Shown: positions 29,068 to 35,475 of the stretch, one piece after another
Layout: every line of letters begins with the position of its first letter
How positions within the stretch are numbered: the stretch's first letter is position 1
NCBI GenBank assembly: GCA_030158285.1
Contig: JAOATF010000105.1
Coordinates: 1 to 51,126 of the forward strand
Length of the DNA: 51,126 nt
Direction of reading: 5' to 3'
From: Hyphomonadaceae bacterium
GTDB lineage: Bacteria; Pseudomonadota; Alphaproteobacteria; Caulobacterales; Hyphomonadaceae
Made by a program: the position numbers and the translations under genes
The notes under the pieces: generated by a model
The model's database searches: none
What the model was told of the DNA's origin: nothing
What the model saw: the letters and a program-made list of their open reading frames with translations, nothing else

Positions 29068-30044
29068 CCGGCCACCGATTTACGTCGAGACCGCGATTTG
29101 ACTAGACTTCCCATCATGGCTTCAGAGATTTTGCTTGCAACTGCTGCTGCAACTGGTGGCGGAAAGGCGTTTCCGATCTGGCGGTAGGCGGTGGTTTTGC
29201 GGCCCCAGAATTGCCACTCGTCGGGGAATCCCTGAATTCGTGCGACCATACGGTTCGTCAGCCGCGGCATCCCTACAAAATCTCTGTCGGGCGACTCTTC
29301 GGCAATGGTTGAGCCGTTGACACCAAGGGCAGCCCACGCACGTCGCGCGCGCGTAGGGCCGAGGTCTGGGCCCCCATGTTTCTTAGAGCCGCCTACAATT
29401 GTTGGCGCGATTTCGTTCGCTTGTTTTGCCCAACGCTTTGCACCGACCCAGCCGCGCGCAGCCATCAAGTCTTGCAGGGTTGCGCCGACCGTCGGCGCGT
29501 CTCCGGGCAGTGGTTCGGGCCACTCAAACTTGTCCGCGAATGCATGCCGGATTCCGACAATGGCAACGCGCGGGCGAAGTTGTGGCACGCTATAGTCCGA
29601 CGCGCTCAGTAATCGCCAGCCAACTTTATATCCCAAAGCGTTCAACTGCTCTTTCAGCGATTGCCTGTAGTCTTCGAAAACTGCGTCGAGAAAACCTCGG
29701 ACGTTTTCGATCATCACGGCCCCTGGCCGAATCTCGTCGATGATGTCGATCGCGATGGGAAACAGATTTCTCTCATCTTTGTCGCCCAGTTGTTTGCCGG
29801 CAACTGAAAACGGCGGGCAGGGTAATCCGCCGGCGACTAGATCGACGTGTTTGTACGGACGGGGATCAAAGTTCTTCACGTCGCCTTCAAAGACATTCCA
29901 TTCTGGGCGATTCAGCCGAAGCGTCTTGCAGGCATCAGCATCAATCTCGACCAACGCATGGTGCGAGTAGCCGGCTGCCTCCAAGCCAAGCGCTTGGCCG
30001 CCTGCGCCGGCGCACAACTCGACAGAGGAAAGACGATTGCTCAA
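29064..30044 (-). CDS. DNA (cytosine-5-)-methyltransferase of the NaeI-like R-M system
   Basis: A 326-residue C5 methyltransferase with all main motifs in order: motif I ELCAGAGGQALGLEAAG, motif IV GGLPCPPFS with nucleophile Cys76, motif VI MIENVRG (Glu113-Asn114-Val115), motif VIII PQLRPR, and motif X RQIGNAFPPPVA. The target-recognition region between VIII and IX holds APTIVGGSKKHGGPDLGP, a block also seen, from memory, in methyltransferases paired with NaeI-type enzymes. It should protect the host from the downstream endonuclease by methylating one cytosine of the shared site. Initiation appears to be TTG at 30044 with GCGGAG upstream. It is the first gene of a three-gene operon with the endonuclease and Vsr. 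Confidence 0.95.
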   Translation of the reverse strand: MSNRLSSVELCAGAGGQALGLEAAGYSHHALVEIDADACKTLRLNRPEWNVFEGDVKNFDPRPYKHVDLVAGGLPCPPFSVAGKQLGDKDERNLFPIAIDIIDEIRPGAVMIENVRGFLDAVFEDYRQSLKEQLNALGYKVGWRLLSASDYSVPQLRPRVAIVGIRHAFADKFEWPEPLPGDAPTVGATLQDLMAARGWVGAKRWAKQANEIAPTIVGGSKKHGGPDLGPTRARRAWAALGVNGSTIAEESPDRDFVGMPRLTNRMVARIQGFPDEWQFWGRKTTAYRQIGNAFPPPVAAAVASKISEAMMGSLVKSRSRRKSVAG

Positions 30045-30431
30045 AGTAAGCTCCGCTTATCGCAACATCTAGTAGCGCCCCGACATGTCATGGCCCTACA
30101 TTTAGAGCACTACACCACGAGAACAAAAAGTAAACATGAATTGGTTCTTGTGGGTAGGCGGTGTCATCATCGCCGCAGACCTTTGAGCGATTCCGTTTGG
30201 TGCGGCGAGAAGGGGTAGACCATTTTGCGCTGAGGCTGCCGGACATCAGCGCCTCGGCGCCAACACGTTGCGAAGCCAGTTGCGGACGGTTCGCGCTGAA
30301 CCAGGAGCGGGCGAAGGCGGGGCGGTAGGGGGAGTCCCCGTGTGGCGAGAGCCGCCTTGCCACGCCATGCGTGTGGGAGGACCGCATGCCTTGCGATCAG
30401 TGGTCCTCCCCCGGCTGCGCCGGGGGAGGAC
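30045..30431. other. intergenic region upstream of the methyltransferase operon
   Basis: A 387-bp stretch without a convincing gene. The first ~130 bp are relatively AT-rich and probably hold the promoter of the minus-strand R-M operon. The remainder is GC-rich and ends in palindromic sequence related to repeat family 1. A short minus-strand open frame (30088-30387) has no recognisable domain and may be a remnant of the sequence into which the island inserted. Confidence 0.4.
30319..30431. repeat. palindromic element related to repeat family 1, with perfect 13-bp hairpin
   Basis: TGGGAGGACC at 30374-30383 faces GGTCCTCCC at 30402-30410, and a perfect 13-bp stem (30403-30415 with 30419-30431, loop TGC) follows directly. 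The end of the element abuts the stop codon of the enoyl-CoA hydratase gene at 30432, so it may also act as that gene's terminator. The words for the CCTCCCCC hairpins and GGACCAC-like centre resemble family 1 but diverge enough that membership is tentative. Confidence 0.5.
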
Positions 30432-31241
30432 TCAGCGGCCGGTGAATTTCGGGGCGCGTTTTTCCACGAAGTGGGCGACGCCTTCCTTGAAGTCTTCGGA
30501 TTTGAAGGAGGGCGGCATGTCGGCGTTGGCGCTGTCGATGGCGTCGCCGAGGGACTGGAATTGGGCGTTCCAGATTTCGCGCTTCATCTCGCGCAGGGAG
30601 CGGGGGGAGACTTCGGTGGCGAGCATCCTGGCGTAGGCGGCGACTTCGGTGGCGAAGTCGGCGGCGGGGACGACGCGGTTCACGAGGCGGAGTTGCAGCG
30701 CCTCTTCTGATGTGAAGACGCGGGCAGAGTAGAGGAGGTCAGCTGCGGCGGCGAAGCCGATGAGGCGCGGAAGCAGCCAGGAGATGCCGTGTTCGGCGAC
30801 GAGGCCGCGTCTGGAGAAGGCGGTGGTGAATTTCGCGCCGGCGGCGGCGATGCGGATGTCGGCGTAGAGCGCCATGATGAGGCCGAGGCCGGCGGCGCTG
30901 CCGTTGATGGCGGCGATGATGGGTTTGGGGACAGAGGGGAAGTAGGAATACTGTTTCTGGAAGTTGGGGTTGGACTTTGCGTCCCATGGTTCGACGATGC
31001 GATCCGACTGGCCGGAGGACTGGATGCCCTGCAGCGCATTCATGTCTGCCCCGGCGCAGAAGCCACGGCCGGCGCCGGTGAGGACGATGACGCGGACGGC
31101 GTCGTCATTGGCGGCAGCGCGCATGGCATGACGGACATCCCGCTCCATCTCGCCGCGCCAGGCGTTGAGGCGATCGGGGCGGTTGAGTGTGATCGTGGCG
31201 ACGCCGTCGGCGACGGAATAGAGGATGTCTTCATAGGCCAT
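30432..31241 (-). CDS. enoyl-CoA hydratase/isomerase family protein
   Basis: A 269-residue crotonase-fold protein. Family blocks are TLNRPDRLNAW, the CoA-binding GRGFCAGADM, and PKPIIAAINGSAAGLGL forming the oxyanion hole. RRGLVAEHGISWLLPRLIG follows, and the C-terminal helical trimerisation region ends in VEKRAPKFTGR. By recall of the rat enzyme, the two catalytic glutamates fall at GGGCE-like and PEILLG-like positions. Here those positions read Ile and Gly, while a Glu appears in VAEHG. This pattern is common in a subgroup annotated as hydratases, so the reaction on an acyl-CoA substrate is uncertain. It is flanked by palindromic repeats on both sides and has no operon partner. Confidence 0.88.
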   Translation of the reverse strand: MAYEDILYSVADGVATITLNRPDRLNAWRGEMERDVRHAMRAAANDDAVRVIVLTGAGRGFCAGADMNALQGIQSSGQSDRIVEPWDAKSNPNFQKQYSYFPSVPKPIIAAINGSAAGLGLIMALYADIRIAAAGAKFTTAFSRRGLVAEHGISWLLPRLIGFAAAADLLYSARVFTSEEALQLRLVNRVVPAADFATEVAAYARMLATEVSPRSLREMKREIWNAQFQSLGDAIDSANADMPPSFKSEDFKEGVAHFVEKRAPKFTGR

Positions 31242-31308
31242 GGGCGCGCTCCCGCTTGTTTTGGCGGCAGGGTACGCGCGTGAGGGGTGAGGGCAAGGGC
31301 GAGGTGAG

Positions 31309-31488
31309 GCAACCGTCTGCTTCGCAGCCGGCCCCTTCCGTCACGCTTCGCGTGCCACCTTCCCCGCTTTGCGGGGCAGGACCACAAACCTCGCGACCTT
31401 GCAAGTTGTTGGCGGCATGTGGTCCTGCCCCGCGAAGCGGGGAAGGTGGCCCGCAGGGCCGGAAGGGGCCGCGCGGAGCGCGGTTGCC
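31309..31488. repeat. repeat family 1, full copy A (REPIN-like)
   Basis: A 180-bp imperfect inverted structure with exact 8-bp ends GGCAACCG and CGGTTGCC. Each arm carries its own hairpins: GGCCCCTTCCG, CCACCTTCCCCGC and GGGGCAGGACCACA on the left face their reverse complements on the right, around a ~30-bp spacer. The right end abuts the stop codon of the gene at 31489 with no gap. Copies B and C share these words. Confidence 0.8.
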
Positions 31489-33489
31489 TCAGTTGTTCGT
31501 CGCGGCTGGTGTTGCGGCGGCTGTGGGGGTGGGGCCGAAGAGGCGGATGCCTTTCAGGGCGACGGCGAGTTCGGCTTGCGAGAGGACGCTGTTCTTGTCG
31601 GTGTCGAGCATCGGCATGGCCTTCGCCATGCGGGCGCCGACGGGACCGGAGAGTTCGGCGGCTTGCAGCGTGCCATCGAGCGAGGTGTCGAGGATGCCCA
31701 TCAGCATGCCGGCTTTCATTTCGGTCTCGTAGTCCTCGCGCGGGTTCTGCACGGTCTCGCCGACCCAGCGATAGTGGACATAGTTGGCGAGCATTTCTTC
31801 GGTGGTCTGTTCGCCCCATGGGACGGTGCGCTTCGGATCAGGGTTGGAATGGTTGCCGGTGGAGTTGTCGTAGATCCAGCGGGAGATGATCTTCGAGCCT
31901 GCCGGAATGGTCATGGCGTCTTCGAGGTAATACGTATGTTGCCAGTTGAAGTCGTAGCGGGGGAGGGCGAGGAGGAGCTCCTCGTGGCCGTCGGGATACT
32001 GGATCGAGACCTTGGTGGAGGCGCCGCGGGCGTGGGCGTGCGGGGTTAGGCCGAGGAGCAGCGCTTCTTTCGGGAAGGCGACGTAGGCGATTTCCTGGTG
32101 GTGGGCGTCGCCGGCGGGGATTTCGATGTTCACGTCGAGAATGCCATAGGCGCGCGAGACGTATTTCGGCTCTTCGCCCTTGGGATAGAAGTAGAAGCCG
32201 ATCTGCGTCGTGACGTCGGATTCCTTGCCATAGGGCTGGTAGTGCTGTTGCAGCGACAGCCCGCTGCTGGCGGGGATGAAGGTGCCGCTGTCGCCCGCCA
32301 TCGGATTGTCCGGGCGACCAGGCACGTAGCCCGGCAACATCAGCTCATCGAGCGACTGGCCGGGCTTGCCGGTCGAGCCCTCCGGCGTGGCGCGGGCGAT
32401 GGTGTGGTGGACGGCCTGCCGGTCGTTGTAACGGAACGAAGCGGCCTTCAGCCAGCGGCCTTCCGTGAACACGTTGGGCTTCGTGGGATACTCGTAGGGC
32501 ATCAGCCCGCCGGCCTGCACTTTCGCCGTTGGGAATTCGACAACGAGATCGGGCTTGCCCATCGCCCATTCGGGCGCCTGGAAGGTGAGCTTCGCCAGCG
32601 GATCATCGCCCGTGCCGCGCGGCGCGCCGGCTTCGATCCAGTGAACCAGCGCCGTCTTCTGCGCTGAGGTGAGGCGCATGTCGTCCTGGAAGTGGCCGAT
32701 GGCGGCATCGGCGGCAAAGGGCGGCATGCGCTGCGTGCGGATGGCTTCGCGGACCATCGGGGCGAAGTTCTTCACCTGCTCATAGCTGGTGAGCGTCATC
32801 GGGCCGACGCCGCCGGGCTGGTGGCAGGCGGTGCATTTCGCCTGGATGATCGGCGCGATGTCCTTTGAATAGGAGATGTTGGTGGCGCGGGCCTTGTAGG
32901 CGATGGCGTTGCCCGTGGCGGGGCGGGCCGCCGTGGCGACGGCGCGGCCTTCGCTGACGGCGAGGATGGCGTCCTTCGCCCACGGCTCGCCCTTCGATCC
33001 GGCGACAGGGCCGCGATAGGCGACGGCCCAGGTCTTCGGATTGATGACGAAGACTTCCGCGGCGTTGGCGGCCTTCAGCTGTTCGCCGACGAGCTGGTCG
33101 TAGTCGAACAGGACGGGCACATCGAGGCCGATGGCGATCATGTCGGCTTTCACGGCAGCGCGCGTTTCGCCGAGGCGGGAGTTGATGGCGAGAAATGCGA
33201 CGCCCTGCGCTTCATACGCGGCCTTCAGCGCCATCAGCTTGGACGAATCGCGCGCGATGGTCGCATCGCCGCTGGCGTAGGCGAGGAGAACCACCGCCTT
33301 CGCGTCCTTGAGGCGATAGAGCTGGTGGGCGAAGAAGTCCTGGTCGGAGAGCTGGAAGTTGTCGACACGCACGACGCGCGTACCGACATCGGGCGCAGCG
33401 CCGGCAGAGAGCCAGGCCGTTGCCGCTATGGCGGCGATGCCGGCCACGGCTGCACTCGCGAACCAACGCGTCTTCATGGTCTTGGTCAT
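31489..33489 (-). CDS. thioredoxin-like / cytochrome c / copper monooxygenase-like / EF-hand multidomain exported protein
   Basis: The start at 33489 (MTKTMKTRWF) has GAGGGAGCG upstream and opens a signal peptide ending near residue 32. The 666-residue chain then shows a redoxin-like domain (~40-185) lacking any CxxC pair, and a c-type haem site AKCTACH (Cys219, Cys222, His223) with RMPPF as possible Met ligand region. A large beta-rich part follows, with HHT at 361-363 and HAH at 484-486, the ligand pattern of copper type II ascorbate-dependent monooxygenases. Two EF-hand loops follow at 601-612 and 629-640. It is probably a periplasmic oxidoreductase with calcium-binding tail; the substrate is unknown. 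It is divergent from a TetR gene with a palindrome between them, so repression by that regulator is plausible. Confidence 0.8.
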   Translation of the reverse strand: MTKTMKTRWFASAAVAGIAAIAATAWLSAGAAPDVGTRVVRVDNFQLSDQDFFAHQLYRLKDAKAVVLLAYASGDATIARDSSKLMALKAAYEAQGVAFLAINSRLGETRAAVKADMIAIGLDVPVLFDYDQLVGEQLKAANAAEVFVINPKTWAVAYRGPVAGSKGEPWAKDAILAVSEGRAVATAARPATGNAIAYKARATNISYSKDIAPIIQAKCTACHQPGGVGPMTLTSYEQVKNFAPMVREAIRTQRMPPFAADAAIGHFQDDMRLTSAQKTALVHWIEAGAPRGTGDDPLAKLTFQAPEWAMGKPDLVVEFPTAKVQAGGLMPYEYPTKPNVFTEGRWLKAASFRYNDRQAVHHTIARATPEGSTGKPGQSLDELMLPGYVPGRPDNPMAGDSGTFIPASSGLSLQQHYQPYGKESDVTTQIGFYFYPKGEEPKYVSRAYGILDVNIEIPAGDAHHQEIAYVAFPKEALLLGLTPHAHARGASTKVSIQYPDGHEELLLALPRYDFNWQHTYYLEDAMTIPAGSKIISRWIYDNSTGNHSNPDPKRTVPWGEQTTEEMLANYVHYRWVGETVQNPREDYETEMKAGMLMGILDTSLDGTLQAAELSGPVGARMAKAMPMLDTDKNSVLSQAELAVALKGIRLFGPTPTAAATPAATNN

Positions 33490-33612
33490 GTGCTCGCTCC
33501 CTCGGTCGCCGCGCGTGCCGGGCCTCGAAGAGGCGGCGGACGCCGGCGCGTTCCTGTGTCTCCGGCATGGCCGGGCCCAACGCGACGAGCCTTCACTCTG
33601 GCCCTGCCGGGA

Positions 33613-33634
33613 AACTGTATCAAGTGATATAGTT
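33613..33634. promoter_or_regulatory. 22-bp near-perfect palindrome, candidate TetR operator
   Basis: AACTGTATCA, the centre AG, then TGATATAGTT: the half-sites match in 9 of 10 positions. It sits in the 287-bp gap between the divergent multidomain oxidoreductase gene and the TetR gene, 124 nt and 143 nt from their starts. The AT-rich palindrome stands out in a GC-rich background, and size and symmetry suit a TetR dimer. Confidence 0.55.
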
Positions 33635-33776
33635 GTCTCTCGCGCAGTCGTGTTCGGTGTTACAAGCCTGACCGACCATGCGTCTTCCGTTGCGGCATGC
33701 GGCGTGCGGCTGTTAGAAGATGTCGTGCGGCGGCTGTCAGGTGCAAACGTGCGGCGCCTGCGAAGGAGTGTGTGAC

Positions 33777-34502
33777 GTGGTGCGGTCGAGGACGGCGTTG
33801 AAGTCAAAGGCGAAGACATCGCCCGCCCGCACGAAGCCCGCGAAACCTGTCGCCGGGGCCGACTCGCTGGCGCTGACGCCGAAGGGCGAGGCGGTGCGCG
33901 AGCGGATTCTCACCGTGGCGCTGGAAGCCTTTGCGCGCAGCGGGTTCAGGAACGCGACGACGCGCGAGATCGTGGAAGCGGCGGGCGTGAGCCTGCCGGC
34001 GCTGAAATACTATTTCGGCGGCAAGGAAGATCTCTATCGCGCGTGCGCGGAAGCGGTGGTCGATCGCTATCGCGCGCAGATGGATGGCATCGCACACGAT
34101 GCGCGGACAATGCTGGCCGGGCGGCCTTCGCGGGAGGCAGCGCGCGCGCAGCTCAAGGCGCTGATGCATGCGCTGGCGATCCTGCTGACGGGATCGAAGG
34201 AGGCGCCGACCTGGGGCCGGTTCATCGCGCGGCAGATGAACGACACGGGCAAGGGACTGGAGATCCTGCAGAAGCAGCTGTGGGCGCCGGGCATCGAGCT
34301 TGTGGCGCAGCTGATCGCGACGATCGGCGATTACGATGCAACGAGCGCGCGCATCCGCGCGATCTGGCTGATCTCGAACGCGATGACGTTCCAGGCGGGA
34401 CGGCCGATCCTGCTGCAGCTCACCGGCTGGCGGCAGATCGGGAGCGAGGAGCTCAAGATGCTGTTTGCGATCATTGATCGGCAGATTGATGAGATTGGGT
34501 AG
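33777..34502 (+). CDS. TetR/AcrR family regulator (CecR-like)
   Basis: I place the start at GTG 33777, eight nucleotides after GAAGGAG; an earlier in-frame ATG at 33720 would add an unlikely cysteine-rich leader. The 241-residue protein has a Lys/Pro-rich N-terminal extension, then the TetR helix-turn-helix: RERILTVALEAFARSGF, TTREIVEAAGVSLPALKYYF. The C-terminal ligand and dimer domain contains WGRFIARQMNDTGKG and LWAPGIELVAQLIATIG, as in the CecR/YbiH (DUF1956-type) branch. It probably represses the divergent oxidoreductase gene and itself through the palindrome at 33613-33634; the inducer is unknown. A family 1 repeat follows its stop after 11 bp. Confidence 0.88.
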   Translation: MVRSRTALKSKAKTSPARTKPAKPVAGADSLALTPKGEAVRERILTVALEAFARSGFRNATTREIVEAAGVSLPALKYYFGGKEDLYRACAEAVVDRYRAQMDGIAHDARTMLAGRPSREAARAQLKALMHALAILLTGSKEAPTWGRFIARQMNDTGKGLEILQKQLWAPGIELVAQLIATIGDYDATSARIRAIWLISNAMTFQAGRPILLQLTGWRQIGSEELKMLFAIIDRQIDEIG

Positions 34503-34513
34503 CGGGCTTGGTT

Positions 34514-34690
34514 GGCAACCGCCGCCTTCGGCGTCGGCCCCTTCCGGCCCTGCGGGCCACCTTCCCCACGCTTCGCGCGGGGCAGGACCACATACCTCTC
34601 GACCTTGCATGACGTTAGCGGTGTGTGGTCCTGCCCCACGAAGTGGGGAAGGTGGCCCGCAGGGCCGGAAGGGGCCGCGCGGAGCGCGGT
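34514..34690. repeat. repeat family 1, full copy B (REPIN-like)
   Basis: About 177 bp, starting GGCAACCG as in copy A. Left-arm words GGCCCCTTCCGGCCC, CCACCTTCCCCACG and GGGGCAGGACCACA face their reverse complements on the right (TGTGGTCCTGCCCC, GGGGAAGGTGGC, GGAAGGGGCC). It lies between the TetR stop (34502) and the DUF559 nuclease stop (34694), 3 nt from the latter. Confidence 0.8.
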
Positions 34691-34693
34691 GAT

Positions 34694-35071
34694 TCAGCGC
34701 TTGTGGTGCTGGCGTTCTGCGCCATCCATCACGACGCGCAGGACGGTTTCCACGACGCCTGTTTCATTGTCGTAGACGTCGGAATTCCAGACGCGGAGGA
34801 TGGTCCAGCCCTCGCGTTCGAGGAAGGCCGTGCGGCGGGCGTCGCGGCGGCGGGCGTCTTCCTGCCAGTGGGTTTCGCCGTCGACCTCGATGATGACGCG
34901 TGACGGCACGCAGGCAAAGTCGGCGATGTAGGGGCCGACGGGATGCTGCTTGCGGAAATGGAAGTGGTTGAGGCGGCCACGCTGAAGGCGGGTCCACAGG
35001 ATGACTTCGGCGGTCGTCATGGGCCAGCGGAGGGCTTTCGCGCGCGTGCGGGTTTTGCGCGTGACGCGCAT
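34694..35071 (-). CDS. DUF559 endonuclease-like protein
   Basis: A 125-residue protein of the DUF559 family, a Vsr-like PD-(D/E)xK nuclease fold. Signature blocks are MTTAEVILWTRLQRGRL, FRKQHPVGPYIADFAC, VIIEVDGETHW, and LEREGWTILRVWNSDV. The Asp in IADF and the Glu in IIEVDG are the expected metal-binding residues. The substrate and biological role of the family are not established. The gene is bracketed by family 1 palindromic repeats: copy B ends 3 nt after its stop, and copy C lies about 75 nt upstream of its start. No operon partner is seen. The GIY-YIG gene at 47424 has the same arrangement with a different repeat family. Confidence 0.88.
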   Translation of the reverse strand: MRVTRKTRTRAKALRWPMTTAEVILWTRLQRGRLNHFHFRKQHPVGPYIADFACVPSRVIIEVDGETHWQEDARRRDARRTAFLEREGWTILRVWNSDVYDNETGVVETVLRVVMDGAERQHHKR

Positions 35072-35475
35072 CTTGCGTCCCCCTGATGTTGCCTCGGAAA
35101 GACTAGGCGCGTGGCAGGAGGATGCAAGTTAGGGAGTCCCCTTGGTGCAGCATCCGCCGGCTTCGCCGGCAGCCCCTTCCGGCCCTTCGGGCCACCTTCC
35201 CCACTTCGTGGGGCAGGACCACAGGTCGAGAGGTTTGTGGTCCTGCCCCGCGCGTAGCGTGGGGAAGGTGGCGCGAAGCGACGGAAGGGGCCGCCCGCAG
35301 GGCGGTGCTGCAGCGTGTTTTGCCGGAAACAGGGTGCGCAAGTCCTGTGGGGCGAAAGTGTGGCTTTCGTTTTGATTCAGGGAGGTGCGCTCAAAAGATG
35401 AGGGAAGCAGGGTGCGCAAAACACAGGGGCGGAATCCTGAACTCATAATGGCTCTGTGGCGCGGTGTGTGCGCCG
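35072..35475. other. intergenic region containing repeat copy C and the terminase upstream sequence
   Basis: A 404-bp gap. Bases 35146-35312 are repeat family 1 copy C. Bases 35313-35475 show no gene or clear promoter; short direct words recur there (GGGTGCGCAA at about 35333 and 35410, each near CTGTGGGGCG or CAGGGGCGG), possibly a degenerate duplication. This stretch must hold the promoter of the terminase gene. Confidence 0.4.
35146..35312. repeat. repeat family 1, full copy C (REPIN-like)
   Basis: The ends TGCAGCATCCGCC and GGCGGTGCTGCA pair with one bulge. Inside are the family words AGCCCCTTCCGGCCC, CCACCTTCCCCAC and GTGGGGCAGGACCAC facing GTGGTCCTGCCCCGC, GGGGAAGGTGG and CGGAAGGGGCC. 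It lies upstream of the DUF559 start and upstream of the terminase gene. Confidence 0.8.

Noticed and set aside
30088..30387. 99-residue minus-strand frame upstream of the R-M operon
   Set aside because: No domain, mixed composition, and it overlaps the palindromic element; it may be a remnant but cannot be supported as a gene.
33720..33776. N-terminal extension of the TetR gene rich in cysteine (a CxxC-like leader)
   Set aside because: The GTG at 33777 has a well-placed GAAGGAG, and the leader has no counterpart in TetR regulators that I know.
31309..35312. Inverted repeats as ends of a composite transposon or insertion sequence
   Set aside because: No transposase gene, and each element is itself a complete double palindrome rather than a terminal repeat of a larger unit; no target-site duplication was evident.
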